Positions 33,648 to 41,024 of a stretch of 64,000 bases of DNA are shown here, one piece after another. The notes under the pieces are model-generated. The model saw only the letters and a list, made by a program, of their open reading frames with translations. It ran no database searches and was not told the DNA's origin. Made by a program: the position numbers and the translations under genes. The stretch's first letter is position 1, and every line of letters starts with the position of its first letter. Source of the stretch: Paucidesulfovibrio gracilis DSM 16080 (GTDB lineage Bacteria > Desulfobacterota > Desulfovibrionia > Desulfovibrionales > Desulfovibrionaceae); the NCBI RefSeq assembly GCF_900167125.1, contig NZ_FUYC01000003.1, positions 347,996-411,995 of the forward strand, written 5' to 3'.

Positions 33648-34676
33648 TTGATACGAAAACTCTCCGCTCTTTTCGGCGGTCAAAGTCTGGCCATGGATCT
33701 GGGAACAGCGAACATTCTGCTTGCTGTTCCAGGAAAAGGCATTGTCGCCAATGAACCGTCCGTCATCGCCATCGACAGCTATACTGACAAAGTCATCAGC
33801 GTGGGCAGCGAGGCCAAAGCCTTTATCGGCAGAGCCCCCGAACGAATTCAAGTCCTCCGGCCCATACGCAATGGCGTCATCGCCCACTATGACGCCGCCA
33901 GACAAATGATCGCTCACTTCGTACGGGAGACAAGCCGCAAGTTGAACATGCGAAAACCGCGGCTGGTCATCTGTGTTCCCATGGGGGTCACGCCCGTTGA
34001 AAAACGTGCCGTGATCGAAGCGGGCATGGAAGGTGGAGCCAGGCAAGTGGATCTGATCATTGAGCCATTGGCCGCTGCCATCGGCGCGGGCCTTCCCATT
34101 CAGGAACCACTGGGAAGCATGGTTTTAGACATTGGGGGCGGCACATCCGAGGTGGCCGTCATCAGCCTTTCCGCCATAGCCTTCGCCGAGTCGGTCCGCG
34201 TTGCAGGGGATGCCATGAACGTAGCGATTCAACGTTATTTTCAAGATAAGCGGCAACTTCTCATCGGCGAAATTATGGCTGACACAGCCAAAATCGAAGT
34301 TGGCGCAGCCGTCCCCCAAGAGGAAACCCGGACCATGCTGGTTTATGGGAAAAACCTTGTGGATGGCGCCCCCTCATCCGTAACAGCGGAAGACGCGGAC
34401 ATTCGAGAAGCTATTCGTGAGCCATTGAGCGCGATTGTGGAGGCCGTTAAAAACGCTCTGGAACGCACCTCGCCTTCCCTTTCGGCAGACATTTTCGACA
34501 ACGGTCTCTTACTGGCCGGCGGCGGCTCCATGCTGGCCGGCCTGGAAGACCTGATCAGTAACCAATGCGGTATCAGCGTAATTCGTGACAATGATCCCCT
34601 GACCACTGTGGTTCGCGGTACTGCCAAAGTTCTTGAGGCGGACGGCGCATTGGATCATGTCCTCCTGGATCGCTGA
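33648..34676 (+). CDS. mreB: MreB-like actin protein
   Basis: 342 residues with a TTG start and GGCAGGGTG upstream. Actin-fold motifs: phosphate 1 AMDLGTANILLAVPGKGIV, VCVPMGVTPVEKRAV (as VICVPMGVT here), phosphate 2 VLDIGGGTSEVAVISLS, and adenosine LLAGGGSMLAGLEDLI. MreB sets rod shape by guiding wall synthesis. No mreC or mreD lies next to it, so it may be a second copy; genomes of this group can have more than one. Confidence 0.9.
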   Translation: MIRKLSALFGGQSLAMDLGTANILLAVPGKGIVANEPSVIAIDSYTDKVISVGSEAKAFIGRAPERIQVLRPIRNGVIAHYDAARQMIAHFVRETSRKLNMRKPRLVICVPMGVTPVEKRAVIEAGMEGGARQVDLIIEPLAAAIGAGLPIQEPLGSMVLDIGGGTSEVAVISLSAIAFAESVRVAGDAMNVAIQRYFQDKRQLLIGEIMADTAKIEVGAAVPQEETRTMLVYGKNLVDGAPSSVTAEDADIREAIREPLSAIVEAVKNALERTSPSLSADIFDNGLLLAGGGSMLAGLEDLISNQCGISVIRDNDPLTTVVRGTAKVLEADGALDHVLLDR

Positions 34677-34769
34677 CCTGGTTGGACCGGGGGCTTACCC
34701 GGTCTTCACAGCCGTGATCAACGCCCACAAAAGAATTGTGTCCACGCTTGACATTTTGAGGAGTACCCC

Positions 34770-35564
34770 GTGACAAAACTGGATCTCGCCGCACTGCTTC
34801 CCCAACTCGTTTCAATCGTACAGGACGCCGGGGAGTTGATTGTCCGCAACAGCACACTTCCAAAGGACATTCGCAAAAAGGGCGGAAACGATCTGGTTAC
34901 AGAGACGGACGTTGCGGTGGAGGAGCAACTCAAACACCGGCTGATCGAGCTGCTGCCGGAGTCAAAATTCTTGGCCGAGGAGTCTTCTGCACAGAATACC
35001 CTGGGTGATCTTACCTGGGTCATTGATCCACTCGATGGGACAACGAATTTTGCCCACGGCCTGCCTTTTGTCGCGACTTCGGTGGCGCTTTGGGGTCAGG
35101 GGCGGCCAGTGCTTGGCGTGATCAATCTTCCCTTACTGAGGGAAGTATTCGCAGCCAGTTACGGCGGTGGTGCCTGGTGCAATGGAGAGGCAATCCACGT
35201 TTCCACTACGTCGGAACTGTCCCAAGCTCTTGTGGCAACGGGATTTCCCTATGATATCAAAACATACCTTCCAGAAATTCTGAACAATCTTGAAAAATTC
35301 CTCCCGCGTACGCGCGGAGTCCGTCGTCCCGGGGCCGCAGCATTGGATCTGGCTTATGTGGCATGTGGCCGGTATGACGGCTTCTGGGAAAGTGCGTTGC
35401 ATCCTTGGGACACCGCAGCAGGTCTTTTGCTGGTAACGGAAGCGGGCGGACGTGTCAGCCAATACGATGCCCACGAGAAGTATATCCCTGGCGACACCGG
35501 CATTCTGGCAACCAATGGTTTACTGCACGAAACCATGAGTGACCTTTTGTGCACTGAGGCTTAA
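34770..35564 (+). CDS. suhB: Inositol monophosphatase family protein
   Basis: 264 residues with a GTG start preceded by GAGGAG. Metal-binding motifs: EESSAQN with FLAEE, WVIDPLDGTTNFAHGLPF, and the C-terminal GRYDGFWESALHPWDTAAG. These bind the two or three Mg2+ ions of the IMPase fold. It may act on inositol 1-phosphate or, as SuhB, bind transcription complexes. The symbol is tentative. Confidence 0.85.
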   Translation: MTKLDLAALLPQLVSIVQDAGELIVRNSTLPKDIRKKGGNDLVTETDVAVEEQLKHRLIELLPESKFLAEESSAQNTLGDLTWVIDPLDGTTNFAHGLPFVATSVALWGQGRPVLGVINLPLLREVFAASYGGGAWCNGEAIHVSTTSELSQALVATGFPYDIKTYLPEILNNLEKFLPRTRGVRRPGAAALDLAYVACGRYDGFWESALHPWDTAAGLLLVTEAGGRVSQYDAHEKYIPGDTGILATNGLLHETMSDLLCTEA

Positions 35565-36109
35565 ACGGACTCCCAGACTGGAAAAGGAATTCCCTCTTCC
35601 CAGAGGTAGACGAGACGGGGGGTAAGCAATTCGCGAAATTCCCGCACAAGATATTGAATTTCTTCGGCACTGTAAAAATACCCTTCGCCGACTTCCTGGG
35701 GATTTGGCTCCACTTGTTCGTTGACCCGCTCCAAAGCGTACAATGAAGTAAATTCAAATCCGGTCCCGGGTGTGGCCGCAAGATGCCGAACAAACTTGAG
35801 CCGGTCGGCCCTGATGTTCAACTCATGCTCCAGTTTGCGTTCTGCCGTGTCCACTGTTCCTTCAAAGGGTCGAACATGTCCACACGTTGATATGTCCCAG
35901 CGTCCCGGAAAAACATTTTTTTTGTGGCTTCGTTTTTGTAAGTACAGTTTGCCGTCCTGACGGAAGACCAACACCACAACGCTCCGATGGGGCAGCAGTT
36001 GTCGATGGATTTCGGAAACACGCATAACCATGAGCGACCGGTTGCCCCGGTCCATGACTTCCGCCAATCCGTGTTGACCTCGTAACGAGTCATAATCAGA
36101 GGATTGCAT
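35561..36109 (-). CDS. Nudix hydrolase, IPP-isomerase-like subgroup
   Basis: 182 residues from the ATG at 36109 with AGGA just upstream; the frame reaches 36550 but that part is antisense to rimI. The N-terminus (GLAEVMDRGNRSLMVMRVSE) and LPHRSVVVLVFRQDGKLYLQ match Nudix proteins of the YfcD type. The Nudix box is degenerate: DISTCGHVRPFEGTVDTAERKLEHELNI, where the usual GGxxxxGE is GHVRPFEG, still with the REL/E part as RKLEHEL. Its 3' end overlaps the suhB stop by four bases. Confidence 0.85.
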   Translation of the reverse strand: MQSSDYDSLRGQHGLAEVMDRGNRSLMVMRVSEIHRQLLPHRSVVVLVFRQDGKLYLQKRSHKKNVFPGRWDISTCGHVRPFEGTVDTAERKLEHELNIRADRLKFVRHLAATPGTGFEFTSLYALERVNEQVEPNPQEVGEGYFYSAEEIQYLVREFRELLTPRLVYLWEEGIPFPVWESV

Positions 36110-36194
36110 AGAGTCCTGAACGTTTCTATTGTTGCTACGCGTTCCACCGCCCTTGTAGAAGGTAAGCTCGGCGAGCGCGTTGGAGGATTGCTTC

Positions 36195-36671
36195 ATGAAC
36201 ACCAACACAAACCCACTGAAGCCGACAGAGTTACGCGTCTTTGATATCCCAGCATTGATGCGCCTTGAACGTCGGTGTTTTGAATACCATTGGAACGAAA
36301 GCCAATACAAGCTCGGACTGGAGCGAGGGGCTTTCCGGATATACGGGATCAAAACCGATGGACGGCTCGTGGCATATTTAGCTTTTTCACTGATTGCCGG
36401 GGAAATGGAAATACTCAACCTGGCGGTGCATCCTGATTTCCGCAGGCAAGGATTGGCCAAAATCCTGTTGCGGAAACTCTTTTCCTTTTGCGCAGCCCGA
36501 CAAACAGAAGCTGGATTTTTGGACGTCAAACGGTCCAATGCCCCGGCCATAGCCTTATACCAACAATTTGGATTCGAGCAATACGGAGTCAGAAAGCGAT
36601 ATTATCCCGATACGAAGGAAGATGCGCTTCTTTTCAGATGTTCCTTTTTGGGGCATACTACCCCCGCCTAA
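36195..36671 (+). CDS. rimI: Ribosomal-protein-alanine N-acetyltransferase-like GNAT
   Basis: 158 residues from the ATG at 36195 with GGAGG nine bases upstream. GNAT motif A: EILNLAVHPDFRRQGLAKIL, and motif B: DVKRSNAPAIALYQQFGFEQYGVRKRYY, which closely matches RimI. It would acetylate the N-terminus of S18 (RimI) or another protein. pgk follows after 39 bases. Confidence 0.85.
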   Translation: MNTNTNPLKPTELRVFDIPALMRLERRCFEYHWNESQYKLGLERGAFRIYGIKTDGRLVAYLAFSLIAGEMEILNLAVHPDFRRQGLAKILLRKLFSFCAARQTEAGFLDVKRSNAPAIALYQQFGFEQYGVRKRYYPDTKEDALLFRCSFLGHTTPA

Positions 36672-36710
36672 AAATGATTGCGTTTGCCGATTGGAGGGAA
36701 AAATACCATT

Positions 36711-37910
36711 ATGAAATGCATCGATACTATGGAGCTTGAGGGAAAAACCGTTTTGGTCCGCGTTGATTTCAACGTTCCTCTCAACGAAGGGCAAATTACG
36801 GACGACAATCGAATTCGCGCGGCTTTGCCCACTTTGCGCCATATTTTGGATCAAGGAGCCGCACTCGTTATTTGTGCTCATTTGGGAAAACCCAAAGGAA
36901 AAGTCGTACCGGAACTGAGTCTGGCTCCTGTGGCGGCTCATTTGGGCGCATTGCTGGAAAGAAAAGTGAGACTTGCTCCCGACTGCATCGGCGAAGCTAC
37001 CGAAAAATTGGTACGGAATCTTGCAGCGGGCGAGGTGCTGATGTTGGAAAACCTGCGATTTCACCCGGAAGAGCAGGGGAAAAAGCCGGAGGATCGGGGG
37101 GATTTCGGCAAACAGCTTGCGGCCCTTTGTGATGTGTTCATCAATGATGCCTTTGGGGTTGCGCATCGAGCCAATGCTTCAGTGGTGGATATCCCAGCCA
37201 ACGCGGCGGAATGCGGTGCCGGTTTTTTGATGAAAAAAGAATGGGATTACCTGCAGATGGCGGTTGCCTCCCCGAAGCGTCCCTATGTGGCTGTCTCCGG
37301 CGGAGCCAAGGTTTCGTCAAAGCTCGGCATTCTCAACAGCCTGATTCATAAAGTGGACCATCTCGTCATTGGCGGGGCTATGGCCAATACTTTTCTGCTT
37401 GCCCAGGGACACAGTGTCGGCAATTCGCTTGCCGAGCGGGATATGCTCGACCAAGCGCGAGAAATTCTGCAACTGGCTTCCACATCCGGCGTTGAGATAC
37501 ATTTGCCAGTGGATGTCGTTTACGCTCAAGACGTGCAGGACACCGAGGCCGCAGGCACATGTGCCGTGGATAGCGTTCCCGAACAAGCCGTTATCCTTGA
37601 CGCCGGCCCACAAACCATACAAAACTATTGCGCTGTCCTGCGTGAAGCTCGTACCGTAGTCTGGAACGGTCCCATGGGACTTTTCGAACGCCCGGCCTTC
37701 GCTCAAGGCTCTCTCGAATTGTGTCGATGCATGGCCGACTTGAAAGACGCACAGACCATCGTTGGCGGCGGCGACACGGATGCTGTCGTTCATTTGGCCG
37801 GGCTGCAGGATCGTTTCAGCTTTATTTCCACTGGCGGGGGAGCATTTTTGGAATTTATGGAAGGCAAGGAACTCCCCGGTTTTAAGGCGCTCAAGGAGTG
37901 TTCCGCATGA
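36711..37910 (+). CDS. pgk: Phosphoglycerate kinase
   Basis: 399 residues from the ATG at 36711. The signature VLVRVDFNVPLNEGQI, the DNRIRAALPT loop, CAHLGKPKG, FGVAHRANASVVD and the nucleotide-site GGGDTDAVV are present. It interconverts 1,3-bisphosphoglycerate and 3-phosphoglycerate with ADP/ATP. The stop overlaps the tpiA start (ATGA). Confidence 0.97.
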   Translation: MKCIDTMELEGKTVLVRVDFNVPLNEGQITDDNRIRAALPTLRHILDQGAALVICAHLGKPKGKVVPELSLAPVAAHLGALLERKVRLAPDCIGEATEKLVRNLAAGEVLMLENLRFHPEEQGKKPEDRGDFGKQLAALCDVFINDAFGVAHRANASVVDIPANAAECGAGFLMKKEWDYLQMAVASPKRPYVAVSGGAKVSSKLGILNSLIHKVDHLVIGGAMANTFLLAQGHSVGNSLAERDMLDQAREILQLASTSGVEIHLPVDVVYAQDVQDTEAAGTCAVDSVPEQAVILDAGPQTIQNYCAVLREARTVVWNGPMGLFERPAFAQGSLELCRCMADLKDAQTIVGGGDTDAVVHLAGLQDRFSFISTGGGAFLEFMEGKELPGFKALKECSA

Positions 37911-38662
37911 AGCAGCTCATGGCAGCCAACTGGAAGATGTACAAAACCTGGAACCAGGCCCGGGATACCGCTTCGGAACTGGCCCAAAACATCCGTGGCC
38001 AATTGCCGGAAAACAGGGAAGTGTTGATCTTCCCTCCCTTTACTGCGCTTAAGGGAGTGGCCGAGGCTCTACAAAATGAGCCTGGCATGGCCGCCGGTGC
38101 ACAAAACATGTACCCCGCCGCGGAAGGAGCGTTCACTGGAGAAATTTCTCCGGATATGCTCCTCGACGTAGGGGCGAGTTGGGTGCTCACAGGCCATTCC
38201 GAACGTCGGCATGTTCTGGGAGAGGACAACGCTTTCGTGGGACGTAAGACAGCCTTTGCCCTTAACAACAATCTGAACGTCATCCTGTGCATTGGTGAGC
38301 TTATTGAGGAGCGCCGCGCGGATCGCGTCGAAGAAGTGTTGTCTGAACAACTTGAGGCTGGACTGGCCGAAATTCCCGTGGGGTTGACTTCGGATTCATT
38401 GGTCATAGCCTATGAACCCGTCTGGGCCATCGGCACCGGAGAAGTCGCCGGACCAGATGAAATCGCAACCACACACACATTTGTCAGAAAAAAAATCGAA
38501 GAGCTTTTGCCGTCAATAGCAAGTGAAATCAGTATCTTGTACGGCGGAAGTGTGAAACCTGACAATATTTCCGCAATAATGACGCTTGACAACGTGGACG
38601 GCGTCTTGGTAGGAGGCGCGAGCTTGACGGCTGAAAGCTTCAGCAAAATTGTTCTCGCTTGA
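37907..38662 (+). CDS. tpiA: Triosephosphate isomerase
   Basis: 251 residues. Start MKQLMAANWKMYKT with the catalytic Lys; catalytic His in TGHSERRHVLGE; catalytic Glu in AYEPVWAIGTGEVAGP; phosphate loop ILYGGSVKPDN. Overlaps pgk by four bases with AAGGAG inside the pgk end, so the two are coupled. secG follows after 38 bases. Confidence 0.97.
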   Translation: MKQLMAANWKMYKTWNQARDTASELAQNIRGQLPENREVLIFPPFTALKGVAEALQNEPGMAAGAQNMYPAAEGAFTGEISPDMLLDVGASWVLTGHSERRHVLGEDNAFVGRKTAFALNNNLNVILCIGELIEERRADRVEEVLSEQLEAGLAEIPVGLTSDSLVIAYEPVWAIGTGEVAGPDEIATTHTFVRKKIEELLPSIASEISILYGGSVKPDNISAIMTLDNVDGVLVGGASLTAESFSKIVLA

Positions 38663-38700
38663 ATTGTATCCAGAGAACAGTAAAGGATCGAGGAAGTTAC

Positions 38701-39024
38701 GTGGAAACTTTGGTCTTGACCATTCACATTTTGGCCTGTATTTTCCTGGTCGTCGTGGTGCTGCTCCAATCCGGCCATGAAGGCATGGGAGCCATCTTCG
38801 GCGGTAGCAGTCAAACAATGTTCGGTGCCGGTGGTGCCGGTGGGCTGCTTGGAAGAGTTACTGCTGGCCTTGCGGCGATTTTCCTTGTAACGTCCCTGAC
38901 GTACAATATCTTGACCAAGGAAAGTACGGACTCCATCATGGACAGTGTTGCTGTTGAGCAACCTGCTCAGGCTCAACCTGAAGCTCCGGCTCCTGTTGAA
39001 ATTCCGGCTGAACAAGCCGACTAA
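38701..39024 (+). CDS. secG: Preprotein translocase subunit SecG
   Basis: 107 residues with a GTG start (VETLVLTIHILACIFLVVVV), GAGGAA upstream. Two membrane helices flank the conserved loop VLLQSGHEGMGAIFGG, then FGAGGAGGLLGRVTA. The C-terminal tail is Pro/Ala/Glu-rich. Part of SecYEG in the inner membrane. The tpiA-secG-tRNA-Leu order is common in proteobacteria. Confidence 0.93.
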   Translation: METLVLTIHILACIFLVVVVLLQSGHEGMGAIFGGSSQTMFGAGGAGGLLGRVTAGLAAIFLVTSLTYNILTKESTDSIMDSVAVEQPAQAQPEAPAPVEIPAEQAD

Positions 39025-39054
39025 AAAGATTTATTGCCCTCATATCATATATGT

Positions 39055-39141
39055 GCCGAGGTGGTGGAATTGGTAGACACGCTATCTTGAGGGGGTAGTG
39101 ACCGAAAGGTCGTGGGGGTTCGAGTCCCCCCCTCGGCACCA
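39055..39141 (+). tRNA. tRNA-Leu (GAG)
   Basis: 87 bases with an encoded CCA. Acceptor GCCGAGG / CCTCGGC, a long variable arm typical of tRNA-Leu (TGACCGAAAGGTCG), and an anticodon arm CTATC-TTGAGGG-GGTAG that gives anticodon GAG. T arm GGGGGTTCGAGTCCCCC. Confidence 0.95.
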
Positions 39142-39142
39142 T

Positions 39143-39180
39143 AAAAAGCGGGTCATGACGATTGTCATGACCCGCTTTTT
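39143..39180 (+). terminator. Intrinsic terminator after tRNA-Leu
   Basis: A 17-base perfect stem (39143-39159 with 39164-39180) whose core is GCGGGTCATGAC, a four-base loop GATT, and closing A and T runs. It follows the tRNA CCA end directly. Confidence 0.92.
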
Positions 39181-39181
39181 A

Positions 39182-39464
39182 TGGTGCGGTCCTTCTTAAT
39201 TCACCGGCCCAAGAAGAGCGGCGCCGCCATGGAGCCGTTCCCGTTCAAAATCATCTACGACAAGATTCTCAATCAAAAACTGTATACTCAGAGAGATACG
39301 ATTTTACGATATTTTTCCTAGACAAATTCAAGTAGAATGTTCAACGCTCCCATCTCCATTGCATCCATCACTAGCTGTTCGGAACAACAGAAGATTATTG
39401 GGTTGGTTTTATGTGGTCTGAAACACGGCAAGAAAAGTCTGTCGATTGATGCGGCGTTCACCAC
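39182..39464. other. Intergenic stretch between tRNA-Leu and the tonB gene
   Basis: No convincing gene. An open frame from a GTG at 39184 to a TAG at about 39321 reads MRSFLIHRPKKSGAAMEPFP and then KIIYDKILNQKLYTQRDTIL; it has no ribosome site and no family match and could be a remnant. No direct repeat of the tRNA 3' end is visible in this stretch. Confidence 0.4.
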
Positions 39465-39989
39465 CTACATCTGATATTGATATTTTACCGTCACAACCAG
39501 CCGAAACGTGCGGTGACCAAGAAGGGCAGGCCGTTCCACAACACCACTTGCCGCCTGAATGGCCGAGCGGGCCGCATTATCCAGACGTGCATCTCCCGAA
39601 GAACGCACCAAGCGGATGTCACGGAACACATCATCTGCGGTAATGGTAAATACATATTGCACATTCCCTATCAGGCCCGCCACACGCTGTCCGTTGGAAA
39701 AAAATTTTCGTTCTTCAATGGCCCGACGCACTTGGGACAAATACCACTTTTCGGCTTGGACCTGTCGGTCCAACCGAGCATCGCCAGATGCGTCCATTGC
39801 TTCTTCCACCATACGCCCCAAGGTGATGCCCTGGTTCCGAACAGCACGGGCGTCCATGGAACCATCCTCGAAAAATGTAATCTTTTCTGGCGAGTTCCGT
39901 GGTTCGGCAAAAAGGATATCCAACTGAAGAACAAAAAAATGAATACTAAAAGAGATGATGAGGCAAGCAATAACTCGATGTTGTACCAT
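39465..39989 (-). CDS. TonB-family protein
   Basis: 174 residues from the ATG at 39989. One N-terminal membrane helix (VIACLIISFSIHFFVLQLDI), a periplasmic spacer without the usual Pro-rich repeat, and a C-terminal TonB-like domain (YVFTITADDVFRDIRLVRSS, then DNAARSAIQAASG and FRLVVTVKYQYQM). It follows exbB and exbD directly, so it probably transmits proton-motive force to an outer-membrane receptor. No TonB-dependent receptor gene is in the window. Confidence 0.75.
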   Translation of the reverse strand: MVQHRVIACLIISFSIHFFVLQLDILFAEPRNSPEKITFFEDGSMDARAVRNQGITLGRMVEEAMDASGDARLDRQVQAEKWYLSQVRRAIEERKFFSNGQRVAGLIGNVQYVFTITADDVFRDIRLVRSSGDARLDNAARSAIQAASGVVERPALLGHRTFRLVVTVKYQYQM

Positions 39990-39993
39990 GGGA

Positions 39994-40422
39994 TCAGGAA
40001 TCCGCCTCGGGTGATGAGAGGGAGCGTGTGGCAATGACCAAATTCTGGAAGCCATGTTTGCGCACCAGATCAACAAGATCCAGAAATGGTTGGACCTGGG
40101 AATGTGGATCGGCCTTGAGCACTATCTGCCCAGGACGTGCGGATTGCGGCAATGCTGCAGCATGGTCCAGGGCATACCGAATATCCAGCAAAGTTGCTTC
40201 AGCTCCGTCCATGAGTAAGGATCCATCAGCCCGTAATACAATTTCCAAGCATCGGCCGGATATGGATTGGGAGGTTTCTGCCTTTGGCAGCTCCATGTCC
40301 ATACCTTTGAGCGTAAAGACGGCGGAGACGACAAAAAAAATCAATAAAATAAAGACAACATCCAAAAGCGGCGTTATGTCTGGTCCGGTGGTATGACCCG
40401 TCTTGTTCCGAAAACGAATCAC
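39994..40422 (-). CDS. exbD: ExbD/TolR biopolymer transport protein
   Basis: 142 residues from a GTG at 40422 that overlaps the exbB stop (GTGA). N-terminal PDITPLLDVVFILLIFFVVS contains the membrane helix with the conserved Asp. The periplasmic part has LELPKAETSQS (as MELPKAETSQS) and IVLKADPHSQVQPFLDLVDLV. With ExbB it forms the proton channel that drives TonB. Confidence 0.92.
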   Translation of the reverse strand: MIRFRNKTGHTTGPDITPLLDVVFILLIFFVVSAVFTLKGMDMELPKAETSQSISGRCLEIVLRADGSLLMDGAEATLLDIRYALDHAAALPQSARPGQIVLKADPHSQVQPFLDLVDLVRKHGFQNLVIATRSLSSPEADS

Positions 40423-41024
40423 AAAGCATCGTCCTCGTGAAACGCCTCCAGCAAATACGCCGCACCAACCTGCATGGCATGCGCCACTTTTTCTTGTTGG
40501 CGAAGAAACCAACGATGCGCCAGGAGGGTTGGTATGGCTATGGCCAAGCCAGTTGCCGTGGTCAACAGAGCCTGCCAGATACCACCAGCCAACAATGAAA
40601 TATCGACATCGCTTGAAGCGGCAAGCGTAGAGAAAGCGGATATCATGCCGATAACCGTACCGAGCAATCCCATTAACGGAGCAACATTGGAGAGTGTGGA
40701 CAGCAAATCCAGTCCACGATTCAACCGAAACAGTATTTCCTCGCCCGCGGCTTGGGCCGTGGCCTCACGCTGCGACTTGGAGCACTCCTCAAAAAGCAAC
40801 GCCTCAAAAAAAGGGACAAACGCAGGATACCGATCCGCAATGTCACTCGGCAACTGAGCCGCCTTGGAGTCCTGGATATCGTCCCGTAAGGCCGAAAGCA
40901 CCCTCAAGGCGGGAAAGCGAGTGGTAGAGATCACAACAAAGCGCTCAAGAATAACCCCCAAGGCCACTACGGAAACGACAAGCAGGGGCCACATCATTAG
41001 ACCGCCTTGCTGAACAATATTCAT
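40419..41024 (-). CDS. exbB: ExbB/MotA/TolQ proton channel protein
   Basis: 201 residues. Helix 1 WPLLVVSVVALGVILERFVV, a cytoplasmic loop, and the signature helices NVAPLMGLLGTVIGMISAFS and GIWQALLTTATGLAIAIPTLLAH. Starts inside the stop of the CobW-like gene (ATGA), so the two are translated together. Confidence 0.93.
   Translation of the reverse strand: MNIVQQGGLMMWPLLVVSVVALGVILERFVVISTTRFPALRVLSALRDDIQDSKAAQLPSDIADRYPAFVPFFEALLFEECSKSQREATAQAAGEEILFRLNRGLDLLSTLSNVAPLMGLLGTVIGMISAFSTLAASSDVDISLLAGGIWQALLTTATGLAIAIPTLLAHRWFLRQQEKVAHAMQVGAAYLLEAFHEDDAL

Noticed and set aside
36110..36550. N-terminal extension of the Nudix gene
   Set aside because: It lies antisense to rimI, and family resemblance begins only after the ATG at 36109.
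39104..39180. Phage attachment site at tRNA-Leu
   Set aside because: No integrase gene or direct repeat of the tRNA end was found nearby.
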